64,000 bases of DNA. Origin: Planctomycetota bacterium. GTDB taxonomy: Bacteria; Planctomycetota; UBA1135; UBA2386. Position 1 is the stretch's first letter. Each line of letters opens with the position of its first letter. The stretch covers positions 895,001 to 959,000 of the forward strand of contig JADJPQ010000001.1 of assembly GCA_016713175.1 (NCBI GenBank), written 5' to 3'. Under the pieces are notes generated by a model. The model ran no database searches. It was not told the origin of the DNA and saw only the letters and a list, made by a program, of their open reading frames with translations. Positions 15,719-22,994 of the stretch are shown in pieces. Both the position numbers and the translations under genes were made by a program.

Positions 15719-17074
15719 TCAGTTGCCGACGGTCAGTCGCATGCCGTTGGTGACGACGGCGCCCAGCGCGTTCGCCGCGGGCACCAGCACGGCGGCTTGT
15801 TGGAACAGCAGCAGTCCGTTCAACGCCGGGTTGTTCGGCACGGTCAGGGAGAACGTCGCACTGCCGGCGGCGCCGAGCGCGACCTGTGAGCTGTCGAGGC
15901 CGGTCAGCAGCCAGCAATGCGGGGCGCCGACTGCGGCCAGCGATCGCGGCAGCGCGCCGAGCGCCGACGCACTGTTCGAGAGTCCGGTGACCAGCACGGC
16001 GGCGCCCGGCACGGTCTGCACGGTGCTGACGAGCGATGTTCCCAGGCGCGGTACGCCCGTCGTCGCCAGCGCTGGCACGGTGGTGACTCCGGTGCCGAGG
16101 CAACCGGCGCCGAACGTCCGCACATCGGCAGCGGTGTTGGCGAACCGGATCACCTCCACCTCGGCGAACTCGAGCCGTGCGCCAGCCGCCGTCGCCAGCG
16201 AGGTGATCTTCACGGCATTGCCGGTCACACCTGGTTGCAGCACGGTCGCCGCCGTCCGCGGCAGCGAACTGCCGGCCGCAGTGAACAGGTCCTGGCCCCA
16301 CACTTCGGTGGTGCCATCGAACACTGCGACGCGGAAGTTGCGACAGCCGGCCTGGCCGTAGGTCATCGGCCACAGGTTGATCTTGTCGATCCGGACGCGT
16401 TGGTGATCGACGCGCCACCACGCACCGGCTTCGGTGCCGGTGATGGCGACCGACCCGGCGCCACCCAAGCCGTTGGTGTCGCCGTCGATCGCGCGCGGCG
16501 CGGGCGCGGTCGCCGAGTTGCTCGACTGGCTCGCGGCGCCCTGCAGCGCGACGTTCACTTCGCGTTGCGGGCCATTGCGGATCGCTTCGACTTCGGCGAA
16601 CTGCAGGTGGTTGGTGAACTCCGGCGTGGTGCCGAGATTGGTGATCCGGATCGTGTTGGCCGTCACGCCGGTGCCGGGCATCAGCACGCGCAGCAGCTTG
16701 CCGTTCGGCACATGCGAGCCAAAGGTGTGGAAGTCCTGGGCGAACACCACCGTCGCCCCGTTCTTGACCTCGACGCGGAAGTTCGCCAGCCGGTTGCCGC
16801 AGCAGTCGGCGCGGTTGACGATCCGCACTTCGTGCAGCGGACCTGGGTTCGGCCAGGCCACCTGCCACCAGGCGCCGAGCTGGTTGCCGGTACAGGTGGT
16901 CGAGCCGTTCCACCAATAGCCGTCACGATTGCCGTCGATGGCATAGCCCGGTTGTTCGCCGAAGCCGGCGAACGAGGACTGCGTCGCCGTTCCGGTCGGC
17001 GCGAGGTTGGTTTCCTGGGCAGAAAGGCAGGTGGCGTAGAGGGCGATGGCGGCGGCGTGGCGGATCATGACCAT
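15719..17074 (-). CDS. Secreted protein with two discoidin (F5/8 type C) domains
   Basis: 451 residues. A signal peptide (M-I-R-H-A-A-A-I-A-L-Y-A-T-C-L-S-A-Q) starts at either of two Met codons two residues apart. Two homologous ~150-residue galactose-binding-like units follow. Each has N-V/L-A...G-x-A-x-Q-S-S, A-I-D-G-x-x-x-G, A-W-W-x-V and I-x-x-I-N/V-R motifs typical of F5/8 type C or fucolectin folds. The last ~115 residues form the beta-rich tail shared with other exported proteins here (starts F-G-A-G-C-L-G, ends in V-P-N-N-P-A-L-N-G and T-N-G-M). The domains normally bind sugars, so a glycan-binding surface role is likely. It converges tail to tail with the SET gene. Confidence 0.85.
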   Translation of the reverse strand: MVMIRHAAAIALYATCLSAQETNLAPTGTATQSSFAGFGEQPGYAIDGNRDGYWWNGSTTCTGNQLGAWWQVAWPNPGPLHEVRIVNRADCCGNRLANFRVEVKNGATVVFAQDFHTFGSHVPNGKLLRVLMPGTGVTANTIRITNLGTTPEFTNHLQFAEVEAIRNGPQREVNVALQGAASQSSNSATAPAPRAIDGDTNGLGGAGSVAITGTEAGAWWRVDHQRVRIDKINLWPMTYGQAGCRNFRVAVFDGTTEVWGQDLFTAAGSSLPRTAATVLQPGVTGNAVKITSLATAAGARLEFAEVEVIRFANTAADVRTFGAGCLGTGVTTVPALATTGVPRLGTSLVSTVQTVPGAAVLVTGLSNSASALGALPRSLAAVGAPHCWLLTGLDSSQVALGAAGSATFSLTVPNNPALNGLLLFQQAAVLVPAANALGAVVTNGMRLTVGN

Positions 17075-17159
17075 GGGACAGCGGACCGGTCCGCGATTCC
17101 GTTCGCGCGATCGGTCGACGGTTGGTCAGAATCCCGTCGTCGTCTGCGCGGCAAGCCCG

Positions 17160-18026
17160 ATGACCGCTACGCAACTGTCCCTGATCCTGCTGTCGGCCTG
17201 CATCCACGTCGTCGCGCATGTGGCCTTGCGCCGCACCGCCGATCGGCTGGCGTTTGCGTGGTGGCTGCTGGTTCTGACCACGGTGGTGTTCCTGCCGATC
17301 GCCTGCTGGCGTGGGGTCGGGGAACGGGTGCCATGGCTCCTGCTGCTGGCGAGCGCCGCATGTGAGGCCGGCTACTTCGCTGCACTGGCGCGTGCCTACC
17401 GCGACGGCGAACTGTCGCTCGTCTATCCGCTGGCGCGTGGCACTGCGCCGGTGTTCCTGGTCGCGTGGTCGGCCGTTGGCGGCGAGCCGTTGCCAACGCT
17501 CGGTGGCCTGGGTGGCATCGCGGTGATCGTGCTCGGTCTCTGGATCATCAACCTGCCGTCGCTGCGCGAGTGGTCGGCGCCCTTGCGGGCCATCGCGCAC
17601 GTGCCGGCGGCGCGATGGGCGGTCGCGGCCGGGTTGTGTACATCGGGCTACACGCTGCTCGATCGCCACGGTGTGCAGCAAGTCGATCCATGGACCTGGA
17701 ACTGGTTGGTGCTGGCGGCGACCGCGGCATGGTTGACGCCGCAGGTCTGGTGGCGGTGCGGCCCGACGCGACTGCGGGCCGAATGGGTGGCGGCGCGCGG
17801 CTCGATCGCGCTCGCCGCGGGCACCGGCTTCCTCGCCTACGCGTTGGTGCTGATCGTGCTGCGCGATGGCGCCAGTGCGGCGATCGTCGGTGCCGCGCGC
17901 GAGGTGAGTGTCGTGTTCAGCGTCGTCGTCGGCATCACCGTCTTGCGCGAACGGGTGTCGTGGCTGCGCATCGTCGGCGCGCTGACCGTCGCGCTCGGCG
18001 TCGGTGTCTTGCGGTTCAGCGGGTGA
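17160..18026 (+). CDS. EamA/DMT-superfamily membrane transporter
   Basis: 288 residues, very hydrophobic, with about ten predicted membrane segments in two related halves as in EamA-type drug/metabolite transporters. The first half has the family-typical R-A-Y-R-D-G-E-L-S-L-V-Y-P-L-A-R-G, the second the counterpart R-E-V-S-V-V-F-S-V-V-V-G with L-R-E-R-V. Export of small metabolites or amino acids across the inner membrane is the usual role; the substrate cannot be read. The ATG at 17160 starts directly with the first membrane helix. Its 5' end is divergent from the discoidin gene across 85 bp, so both promoters share that gap. Confidence 0.85.
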   Translation: MTATQLSLILLSACIHVVAHVALRRTADRLAFAWWLLVLTTVVFLPIACWRGVGERVPWLLLLASAACEAGYFAALARAYRDGELSLVYPLARGTAPVFLVAWSAVGGEPLPTLGGLGGIAVIVLGLWIINLPSLREWSAPLRAIAHVPAARWAVAAGLCTSGYTLLDRHGVQQVDPWTWNWLVLAATAAWLTPQVWWRCGPTRLRAEWVAARGSIALAAGTGFLAYALVLIVLRDGASAAIVGAAREVSVVFSVVVGITVLRERVSWLRIVGALTVALGVGVLRFSG

Positions 18027-18217
18027 TGGTCGGTCGGGTGGGCGCCGGTAGCGATCGGAGCGATCGGGCGGGGGCGGGTCGTGATGTCGGGCAGTGTGCC
18101 CGGTGCTGCGTACCGCCGTGGTCACGATGATCGCCGGGCGTTGGCGCAAGTGCCCCGGATCGGGTTCGATGCACCTCCTGCCCCGGGCCCCATGCCCGGG
18201 CGAATCCGTCCCTTCTT

Positions 18218-18227
18218 CCGGAGAACC
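18218..18227 (+). promoter_or_regulatory. Ribosome binding site CCGGAGAACC before the 18229 gene
   Basis: A strong GGAG lies 5 bases before the ATG at 18229. The same ten bases, CCGGAGAACC, precede the other secreted-protein gene of this locus on the opposite strand (22874-22883). This decides the start of the gene and hints at a shared leader. Confidence 0.65.
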
Positions 18228-18228
18228 C

Positions 18229-19398
18229 ATGCGAGCCTGTTCCTTCGTTCCCATGACCGTGGCCCTGTGCGCCGGGCTGTCGGCGCAGAACATCCAGGAT
18301 TTCTATTTCAACTGCGCCACCGGCGCGACCACGCGCGGCGGTGTTGCCGGCGCCAGCCAGGTGCAGGTGGTGATGCGCTTCGACAGTGAAGACTACGTCG
18401 GCTGGGGCAACCCGGTGCTGGCGGGCGCGCCGCTGGCGGTGACCGGCTACGAGCTGATCGGCTGCCGTTACGTGATCCAGGATCAGAACGACGGCACGGT
18501 CGAGAACTACAACATGCACTTCTACGGGGAGGATCCGGCCAACCCGAGTTTCCCGAACTTCACGCCCGCTTCGGCGCCCGGCACCAACGCGATCGCGACG
18601 TTCGGTCCGTTCCCGAGCCCGACCACCGGCACCAGCACGATCTCGGCCTGGCAGGTCACGCTGAACTTCACCACGCCGCTAGTGCGGCCCGTCAATCAGG
18701 ACTTCTTCGCCGCGCTCGAGTTCCCGGGCAACGCGGCGTGGACCGCGGACGGCCTGTCGCATCACATCAGCCTCGGTGTCAGCGCGAACTTTCCGCCGCC
18801 GACCGTCAACACCTATGACCTGAAGGGCCCGGCCCTGATCGCCGGTGGCGTGACCAACACCTACGGTCTGTCGCACGATGTCACCAACCAGGCGTTCGGC
18901 TCGGCCGGCCCGCGGCAATACAATTGGCAGTTCTTCGTCGCCAACGGCGTCGGCCGCGGCGTCGTCACGACCGAGACCAATCAGGGCACCTACGCGATCA
19001 GCAACGTGGCTCCGGGCACCGCGAGCTTCTTCTCGGGTCTGCATCCCGATGCGTCCAACTCACCGACCAATCCCGGTCGTGTTGACGACATCAACTTCGT
19101 CTACTGGGGCGCTGCCACCGGTGACTTGCTGGTCAGCCTGATCGCCTTCGGCTTCCAGACCGAGTTCCCGCTGGTGAACGTGCTGCCCGGCAGCACCGGC
19201 GTGCTGTGCCTGGACCTGTCGACGATGACGACCGCGGGGTTCGCAGTCGCCGGCGGCACGGGCACCGACACGTTCCGGATCGCCTTCAACCCCTCGCAGC
19301 GTGGTTTCCTGCTGGGGCTCAACCTGGCGCAGCAGGTGGTGGCCATCAGCGCGGCGCAGACCGGGACGGCCTCGCCCTGCGCCATGCAGCGCTTCTGA
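18229..19398 (+). CDS. Secreted surface protein of unknown family (module member A1)
   Basis: 389 residues. A short signal peptide ends in L-C-A-G-L-S-A-Q. The mature protein is beta-rich, with many Asn, Thr, Phe and Gly, and resembles secreted Planctomycete proteins without known domains. Landmarks are G-T-A-S-F-F-S-G, G-S-T-G-V-L-C-L-D-L-S-T-M and a C-terminal G-L-N-L-A-Q-Q ending in S-P-C-A-M-Q-R-F. The protein at 48612-50036 shares these landmarks in the same order, so the two are paralogues. Both are followed by a gene for the small tethered protein family. The start is set by a strong GGAG. No enzymatic motif is visible. Confidence 0.75.
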   Translation: MRACSFVPMTVALCAGLSAQNIQDFYFNCATGATTRGGVAGASQVQVVMRFDSEDYVGWGNPVLAGAPLAVTGYELIGCRYVIQDQNDGTVENYNMHFYGEDPANPSFPNFTPASAPGTNAIATFGPFPSPTTGTSTISAWQVTLNFTTPLVRPVNQDFFAALEFPGNAAWTADGLSHHISLGVSANFPPPTVNTYDLKGPALIAGGVTNTYGLSHDVTNQAFGSAGPRQYNWQFFVANGVGRGVVTTETNQGTYAISNVAPGTASFFSGLHPDASNSPTNPGRVDDINFVYWGAATGDLLVSLIAFGFQTEFPLVNVLPGSTGVLCLDLSTMTTAGFAVAGGTGTDTFRIAFNPSQRGFLLGLNLAQQVVAISAAQTGTASPCAMQRF

Positions 19399-19411
19399 GC
19401 GACGCGGCGGG

Positions 19412-19894
19412 TCAACGCCCGAGGCCCGGACGTTCGGGCAGCGGGATGATCTTGCCGTCGATCTCGAGCGGCGCAACGTCCGTCGGGTTGCAGACCATCG
19501 TGACCGCATCCTTGCGACCGAGGTCCTTGCGCCAGACCTCCAACGTGGTCGTCAGCGAGCCATCGGCGTGCAGATACCAGTCGATGGTCGTGTGCGTGAC
19601 CTTGACGATCGGGGAGTAGGGCCGGTCGCCCCACAGCACTTTGGGCGGGTTGGCCACGCCGTTCAGGGGCGCCACTTCGGTGCCATCGGGCAGCAGCAGT
19701 TGGCGGCTGTCGGCCGCCGGCGTCGTCGTCGGCGGCGCCCCCTGCTGCGGCGCCGGCGCCGGTTGGTTGGCTTTCGGATCCGCGCCAGGAGTGTTCCCGT
19801 CAGCGGGTTCGGTGTCGCTGCCGCGGGTCGCCCACAGCGTGATCGCCAAGGTCGCGCCAGCGGCCGCGACGAGGAGCAGGGTCATGCGCGCCAT
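19412..19894 (-). CDS. Small membrane-tethered protein, module member B1
   Basis: 160 residues. One N-terminal hydrophobic helix (MARMTLLLVAAAGATLAITL) is followed by a Pro/Ala/Thr-rich linker, so the protein is probably anchored in the membrane with an outward domain. The compact ~85-residue domain has the pattern P-D-G...P-L-N-G-V...P-P...Y-S-P-I-V...W-Y-L-H-x-D-G-S-x-T-T-T. The protein at 50087-50563 has the same pattern (PDG, PLNGV, PP, F-T-P-V-V, W-Y-R-H-x-x-G-x-x-x-T-T). I know no named family for it. It lies 27 bp behind the methyltransferase gene on the same strand and converges with module member A1, 13 bp away. Confidence 0.75.
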   Translation of the reverse strand: MARMTLLLVAAAGATLAITLWATRGSDTEPADGNTPGADPKANQPAPAPQQGAPPTTTPAADSRQLLLPDGTEVAPLNGVANPPKVLWGDRPYSPIVKVTHTTIDWYLHADGSLTTTLEVWRKDLGRKDAVTMVCNPTDVAPLEIDGKIIPLPERPGLGR

Positions 19895-19921
19895 CGTTGC
19901 CGACAGTCTAGCCGAGGTCGG

Positions 19922-21103
19922 TCACGCCGGCGCGGCCAGCATGCGCGCGAGGCTCAGATCGGTGATCCCCCAGGCGGCCTGCAGTTCCCGCGCCTGCCGC
20001 AGCGCCTCGGGCCGCGCGGCGCCGCGGCGGATCGCCAGGATCATCTGGTTCTTGTGCGTGTGTTCGGTCGACACGAACTCGAACACCTGGGCGTCGTAGC
20101 CGTGCGCCTGCAGCAGCAGCGCGCGCAGGCTGTCGGTCAACAGTTCGGCCTGGCGGTCCTGGTGGATGCCGTGTTGCAGCAGCGGCGCGAACAGGGCAGG
20201 CGGCTGCAGTTGCGGGCGCACTTCCTTGTGGCAGCACGGCGCGGCGATCAGCACCGCGGCGCCGGCGCGCACGCCCAGGTGCAGCGCATGGTCGGTGGCG
20301 GTGTCGCAGGCGTGCAGCGCGATCAGCACCTGGGGTTTCACCGCCGGTGGCGCGTGCACGTCGCCGCGGCAGAAGGTCAGGCCCTGCAGGCCAAGCCGCG
20401 CCACGACGTCGTTGCCCGCCAGCACCAGTTCGTCGCGCAGTTCGACACCCGTGACGGTGCCACCGATGCCGCGCTGGCGCAGCCAGTCGTGCACCGCGAA
20501 CGTCAGGTAGCCCTTGCCGGCACCGAAGTCGACGACGTCGATCGAGGTGGCATCGGCGAGCGGCGAGCGGCCGATCGCGCCGGCGAACACCTCGACGAAC
20601 TTGTCGATCTGCTTCCACTTGCGCGCCATCGCCGGCACCACACGGTGGTCTGGGCCGGTGATGCCGAGTTCGTGCAGGAATGGCCGGGTCACGTCGACGT
20701 GGCGCGTCTTGGCCCGGTCGTGGTCGTCGGCTGGCGCGGCCGGCGCGGTCTCGCGGCGACTCGTCGTCAGGCTGTCACTGCGCTTGCCGATCCGGTACTG
20801 GATCTCCTGCTGGTGCGTGAACAGATGGGCGTTGGCGAACGGCCTGCCGAGCTGCGCGGCGAAGTGGCCGACGGCCGCCGGCAACGGCACATTGCGGGTG
20901 ACGTCGCGGGTGGTGAACTGCTGCACGAACTGCAGGTGATCCTCGCCGCGCAGCAGGATGAGCCGCACTTCGACGCGTTGCAGTCCCGGTTCGCCGCCGC
21001 GAGGCTTCGCCAGCACCGCCTTGACGAAGGTGTGGTCGGCGAGGTGGTCCCGCAGCAGCGCCAGGAAGCGGGTGCGGTGGTCGGTGGTCGGCGCGGTCGG
21101 CAT
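19922..21103 (-). CDS. SAM-dependent methyltransferase, Methyltransf_32-like
   Basis: 393 residues. The N-terminal half is a helical part of unknown role (R-V-E-V-R-L-I-L-L-R). The second half is a class I methyltransferase: SAM motif V-V-D-F-G-A-G-K-G-Y-L-T-F-A, then a Glu in G-V-E-L-R-D, L-I-A-L-H-A-C-D-T-A-T-D, and A-A-P-C-C-H-K-E. The HACDTATD and PCCHKE blocks are typical of the PF13679 group, related to METTL25/RRNAD1-type proteins. The acceptor is unknown; RNA or protein is plausible. The start ATG overlaps the stop of the upstream secreted-protein gene by one base (TGATG), so the two are probably translated together. The last gene of the unit is the small tethered protein. Confidence 0.8.
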   Translation of the reverse strand: MPTAPTTDHRTRFLALLRDHLADHTFVKAVLAKPRGGEPGLQRVEVRLILLRGEDHLQFVQQFTTRDVTRNVPLPAAVGHFAAQLGRPFANAHLFTHQQEIQYRIGKRSDSLTTSRRETAPAAPADDHDRAKTRHVDVTRPFLHELGITGPDHRVVPAMARKWKQIDKFVEVFAGAIGRSPLADATSIDVVDFGAGKGYLTFAVHDWLRQRGIGGTVTGVELRDELVLAGNDVVARLGLQGLTFCRGDVHAPPAVKPQVLIALHACDTATDHALHLGVRAGAAVLIAAPCCHKEVRPQLQPPALFAPLLQHGIHQDRQAELLTDSLRALLLQAHGYDAQVFEFVSTEHTHKNQMILAIRRGAARPEALRQARELQAAWGITDLSLARMLAAPA

Positions 21104-22869
21104 CAGTTCAAGCCGGCGTGCACGCACAATCCGTTGGACGCGATCAGGCCCGCCGGATTCAGGCCGGGGCTGATCGCCAGCACCTGGTACTTCAGTTCGA
21201 CGCCATTGAACATCGGATTGAGCGGCAGCCCGAACGGCACGATCGCCGTCGCGCCGGGCACCAGGAAGAACACCGAGGCCACCGGCAGCGCGACGTACTG
21301 ATTGCAGATGCTGGTCCCGATCGGCGGCAGGCCGAACGGCGCCAGACTGACGCCCGCGGGGATGCCCTGCGTGCCGACGGCCAGCAAGCCCGCATTGGCG
21401 CCGGCGCGGATCGAGTCGGCCTGCAGATCGAACGTGGTGCCGAGCACGGGGCGGTTGCGGCCGGTCAGGTGCAGCGGTCGCGCGCCGTCCGGCGACGAGA
21501 ACGGCGCCACGGCGCCATTGACGATCAGATCGCGGCTGCCCGGATCGAGATCGCCGTTGCCGACCGTGAAACCGACCAGCGCCGGCGTGCGCGTCGCGTA
21601 GGTGTTGCCGTAGCGCAGTTCGACGCGGCCGGTGTTGAACAGCGCCATCTGGAAGTTCATCGGGATGCCGCCCGGCGTGCCGGTCCATTCCTGCACGTTC
21701 TGCCAGGTGATGGTGACGAACTGGTTGTTCGGGTCGACGTCCAGGTGCACCGCGCCGCTGCCGGTGGTCACGCTCGGATCGAGATTGGCCCAGAACGCTG
21801 CCAGCCGCGGCTGTGCGACCAGGTACGCCGGCACGTTGTTGCCGAACGCCTGGCCGCCGCCGTCGGTGCCCGACAGCCAGACGAAGCCGTTCGCCGCGAC
21901 GATGATCTGCGAGGTGCCCGACGTGGCGCCGCCCTGGCCGGGGAACGGAAAGGTGAACGGCAGGTTCTGCGCCGCCGAGGTCTCGTTGAGGCCGAGCTGC
22001 GCGGTGCCGGCGGCATTGAGCAACGGGCCGCTGACGACCGGCGCCAACGTCGCCGCGGCTGGTCCGACCGCATAGTGCGTGGTGCCGACCGGTTGCAGCG
22101 CGATGCCGACGTTGCCGAAGTCGGAGCTGCCGCCGGCCGGCAGTTGTTCGTAGAAGGACTGTGGCAGGCGATAGCACCCGGTGCCGTACTCGGTCCAGTA
22201 CGCGCTGTCCTGGATCGGATTGAAGTGGAAGCGCAGGTTGGTCGAACGGTTGATGCCACCCGACTGCCACGCGTAGCGCTGCACACCGAGGTTGCTGAGG
22301 TCGAGGAACTGATTGCGGACCGCCAGCGGCACGTTCTCGGTGCAGCCGACCGGATTGCCGGGGCTGATGCACGGGATCCGATACAGCGGATGCAGCGGCC
22401 CGGCGTTGGTCTGCGGCGCGGTCGGCGCCTGCACCAGGATGGCGACGCCCCACGCGCCCGGCGGCAACGAGAAGCCGGCGCCGAAGCCGATCGGCGAGTG
22501 GGTGCTGCTGGCGGCGACGGTCACCGTGCCGGCGGCGATCTGCGCCCAGACGGTCTGGTTCAGTTCGTTGCCGGTCCAGGTCGTCGGCGTGATCCAGATC
22601 TCGACGGCCGCGGTGTTGCCGATCTGCGTCGGGTTGACGGCGCCGTCGTCGTACAGGATGCAGTCGATCTGGGTGATCGTCACGCTGCCGTCGACGACGA
22701 CGTCGAACAGGTGGCTGAAGCCGGGATACGGGTTCGGCGGCGTCGGCGTGCCCATGTAGTGCGAGAACACGAACGGCTCATTGGTCGCGAGCACGGTGGG
22801 CGGCGTGCATTGCGCGCTCACTGCGGCGGCGAACGCGGCGGCGGGCAGGCATTGGCGGATCGTCGGCAT
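21103..22869 (-). CDS. Large secreted beta-rich surface protein (module member C1)
   Basis: 588 residues with a signal peptide (MPTIRQCLPAAAFAAAVSAQ). No catalytic motif is visible. The middle part (F-P-F-P-G...V-W-L-S-G-T-D-G-G...A-A-F-W-A-N-L-D-P...V-T-I-T-W-Q-N-V-Q-E-W-T) resembles nidogen-like extracellular domains. The last ~110 residues are the tail shared by many exported proteins here, with L-G-T-T-F-D-L...S-I-C-N-Q-Y-V...F-N-G-V-E-L-K-Y-Q...A-S-N-G-L-C. GGAG lies 8 bases before the ATG inside CCGGAGAACC. A shredded relative lies at 50608-50995. It is the first gene of the unit C1 > methyltransferase > small tethered protein. Confidence 0.75.
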   Translation of the reverse strand: MPTIRQCLPAAAFAAAVSAQCTPPTVLATNEPFVFSHYMGTPTPPNPYPGFSHLFDVVVDGSVTITQIDCILYDDGAVNPTQIGNTAAVEIWITPTTWTGNELNQTVWAQIAAGTVTVAASSTHSPIGFGAGFSLPPGAWGVAILVQAPTAPQTNAGPLHPLYRIPCISPGNPVGCTENVPLAVRNQFLDLSNLGVQRYAWQSGGINRSTNLRFHFNPIQDSAYWTEYGTGCYRLPQSFYEQLPAGGSSDFGNVGIALQPVGTTHYAVGPAAATLAPVVSGPLLNAAGTAQLGLNETSAAQNLPFTFPFPGQGGATSGTSQIIVAANGFVWLSGTDGGGQAFGNNVPAYLVAQPRLAAFWANLDPSVTTGSGAVHLDVDPNNQFVTITWQNVQEWTGTPGGIPMNFQMALFNTGRVELRYGNTYATRTPALVGFTVGNGDLDPGSRDLIVNGAVAPFSSPDGARPLHLTGRNRPVLGTTFDLQADSIRAGANAGLLAVGTQGIPAGVSLAPFGLPPIGTSICNQYVALPVASVFFLVPGATAIVPFGLPLNPMFNGVELKYQVLAISPGLNPAGLIASNGLCVHAGLN

Positions 22870-22873
22870 GGCT

Positions 22874-22883
22874 GGTTCTCCGG
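22874..22883 (-). promoter_or_regulatory. Ribosome binding site CCGGAGAACC before the 22869 gene
   Basis: On the minus strand CCGGAGAACC precedes the ATG, with GGAG 8 bases from it. It is identical over ten bases to the site before the 18229 gene. Upstream bases are also similar (ATCC[C]GTCCC), so a common leader is possible. Confidence 0.6.
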
Positions 22884-22994
22884 GACGGGATCCCGTGGGT
22901 CAAGGAACCAGGACAGCGTAAGCGGCGCCACCCTGGCCGACCATGCCCCCTGCGGCTGCCGATCGCGAACCGGCGCTGCGGCGCAGGTCGACGT

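Noticed and set aside
18183..18202. CCCGGG twice near the 18229 start, possible hairpin
   Set aside because: CCCGGG is self-complementary and common in GC-rich DNA; no support for a riboswitch or terminator.
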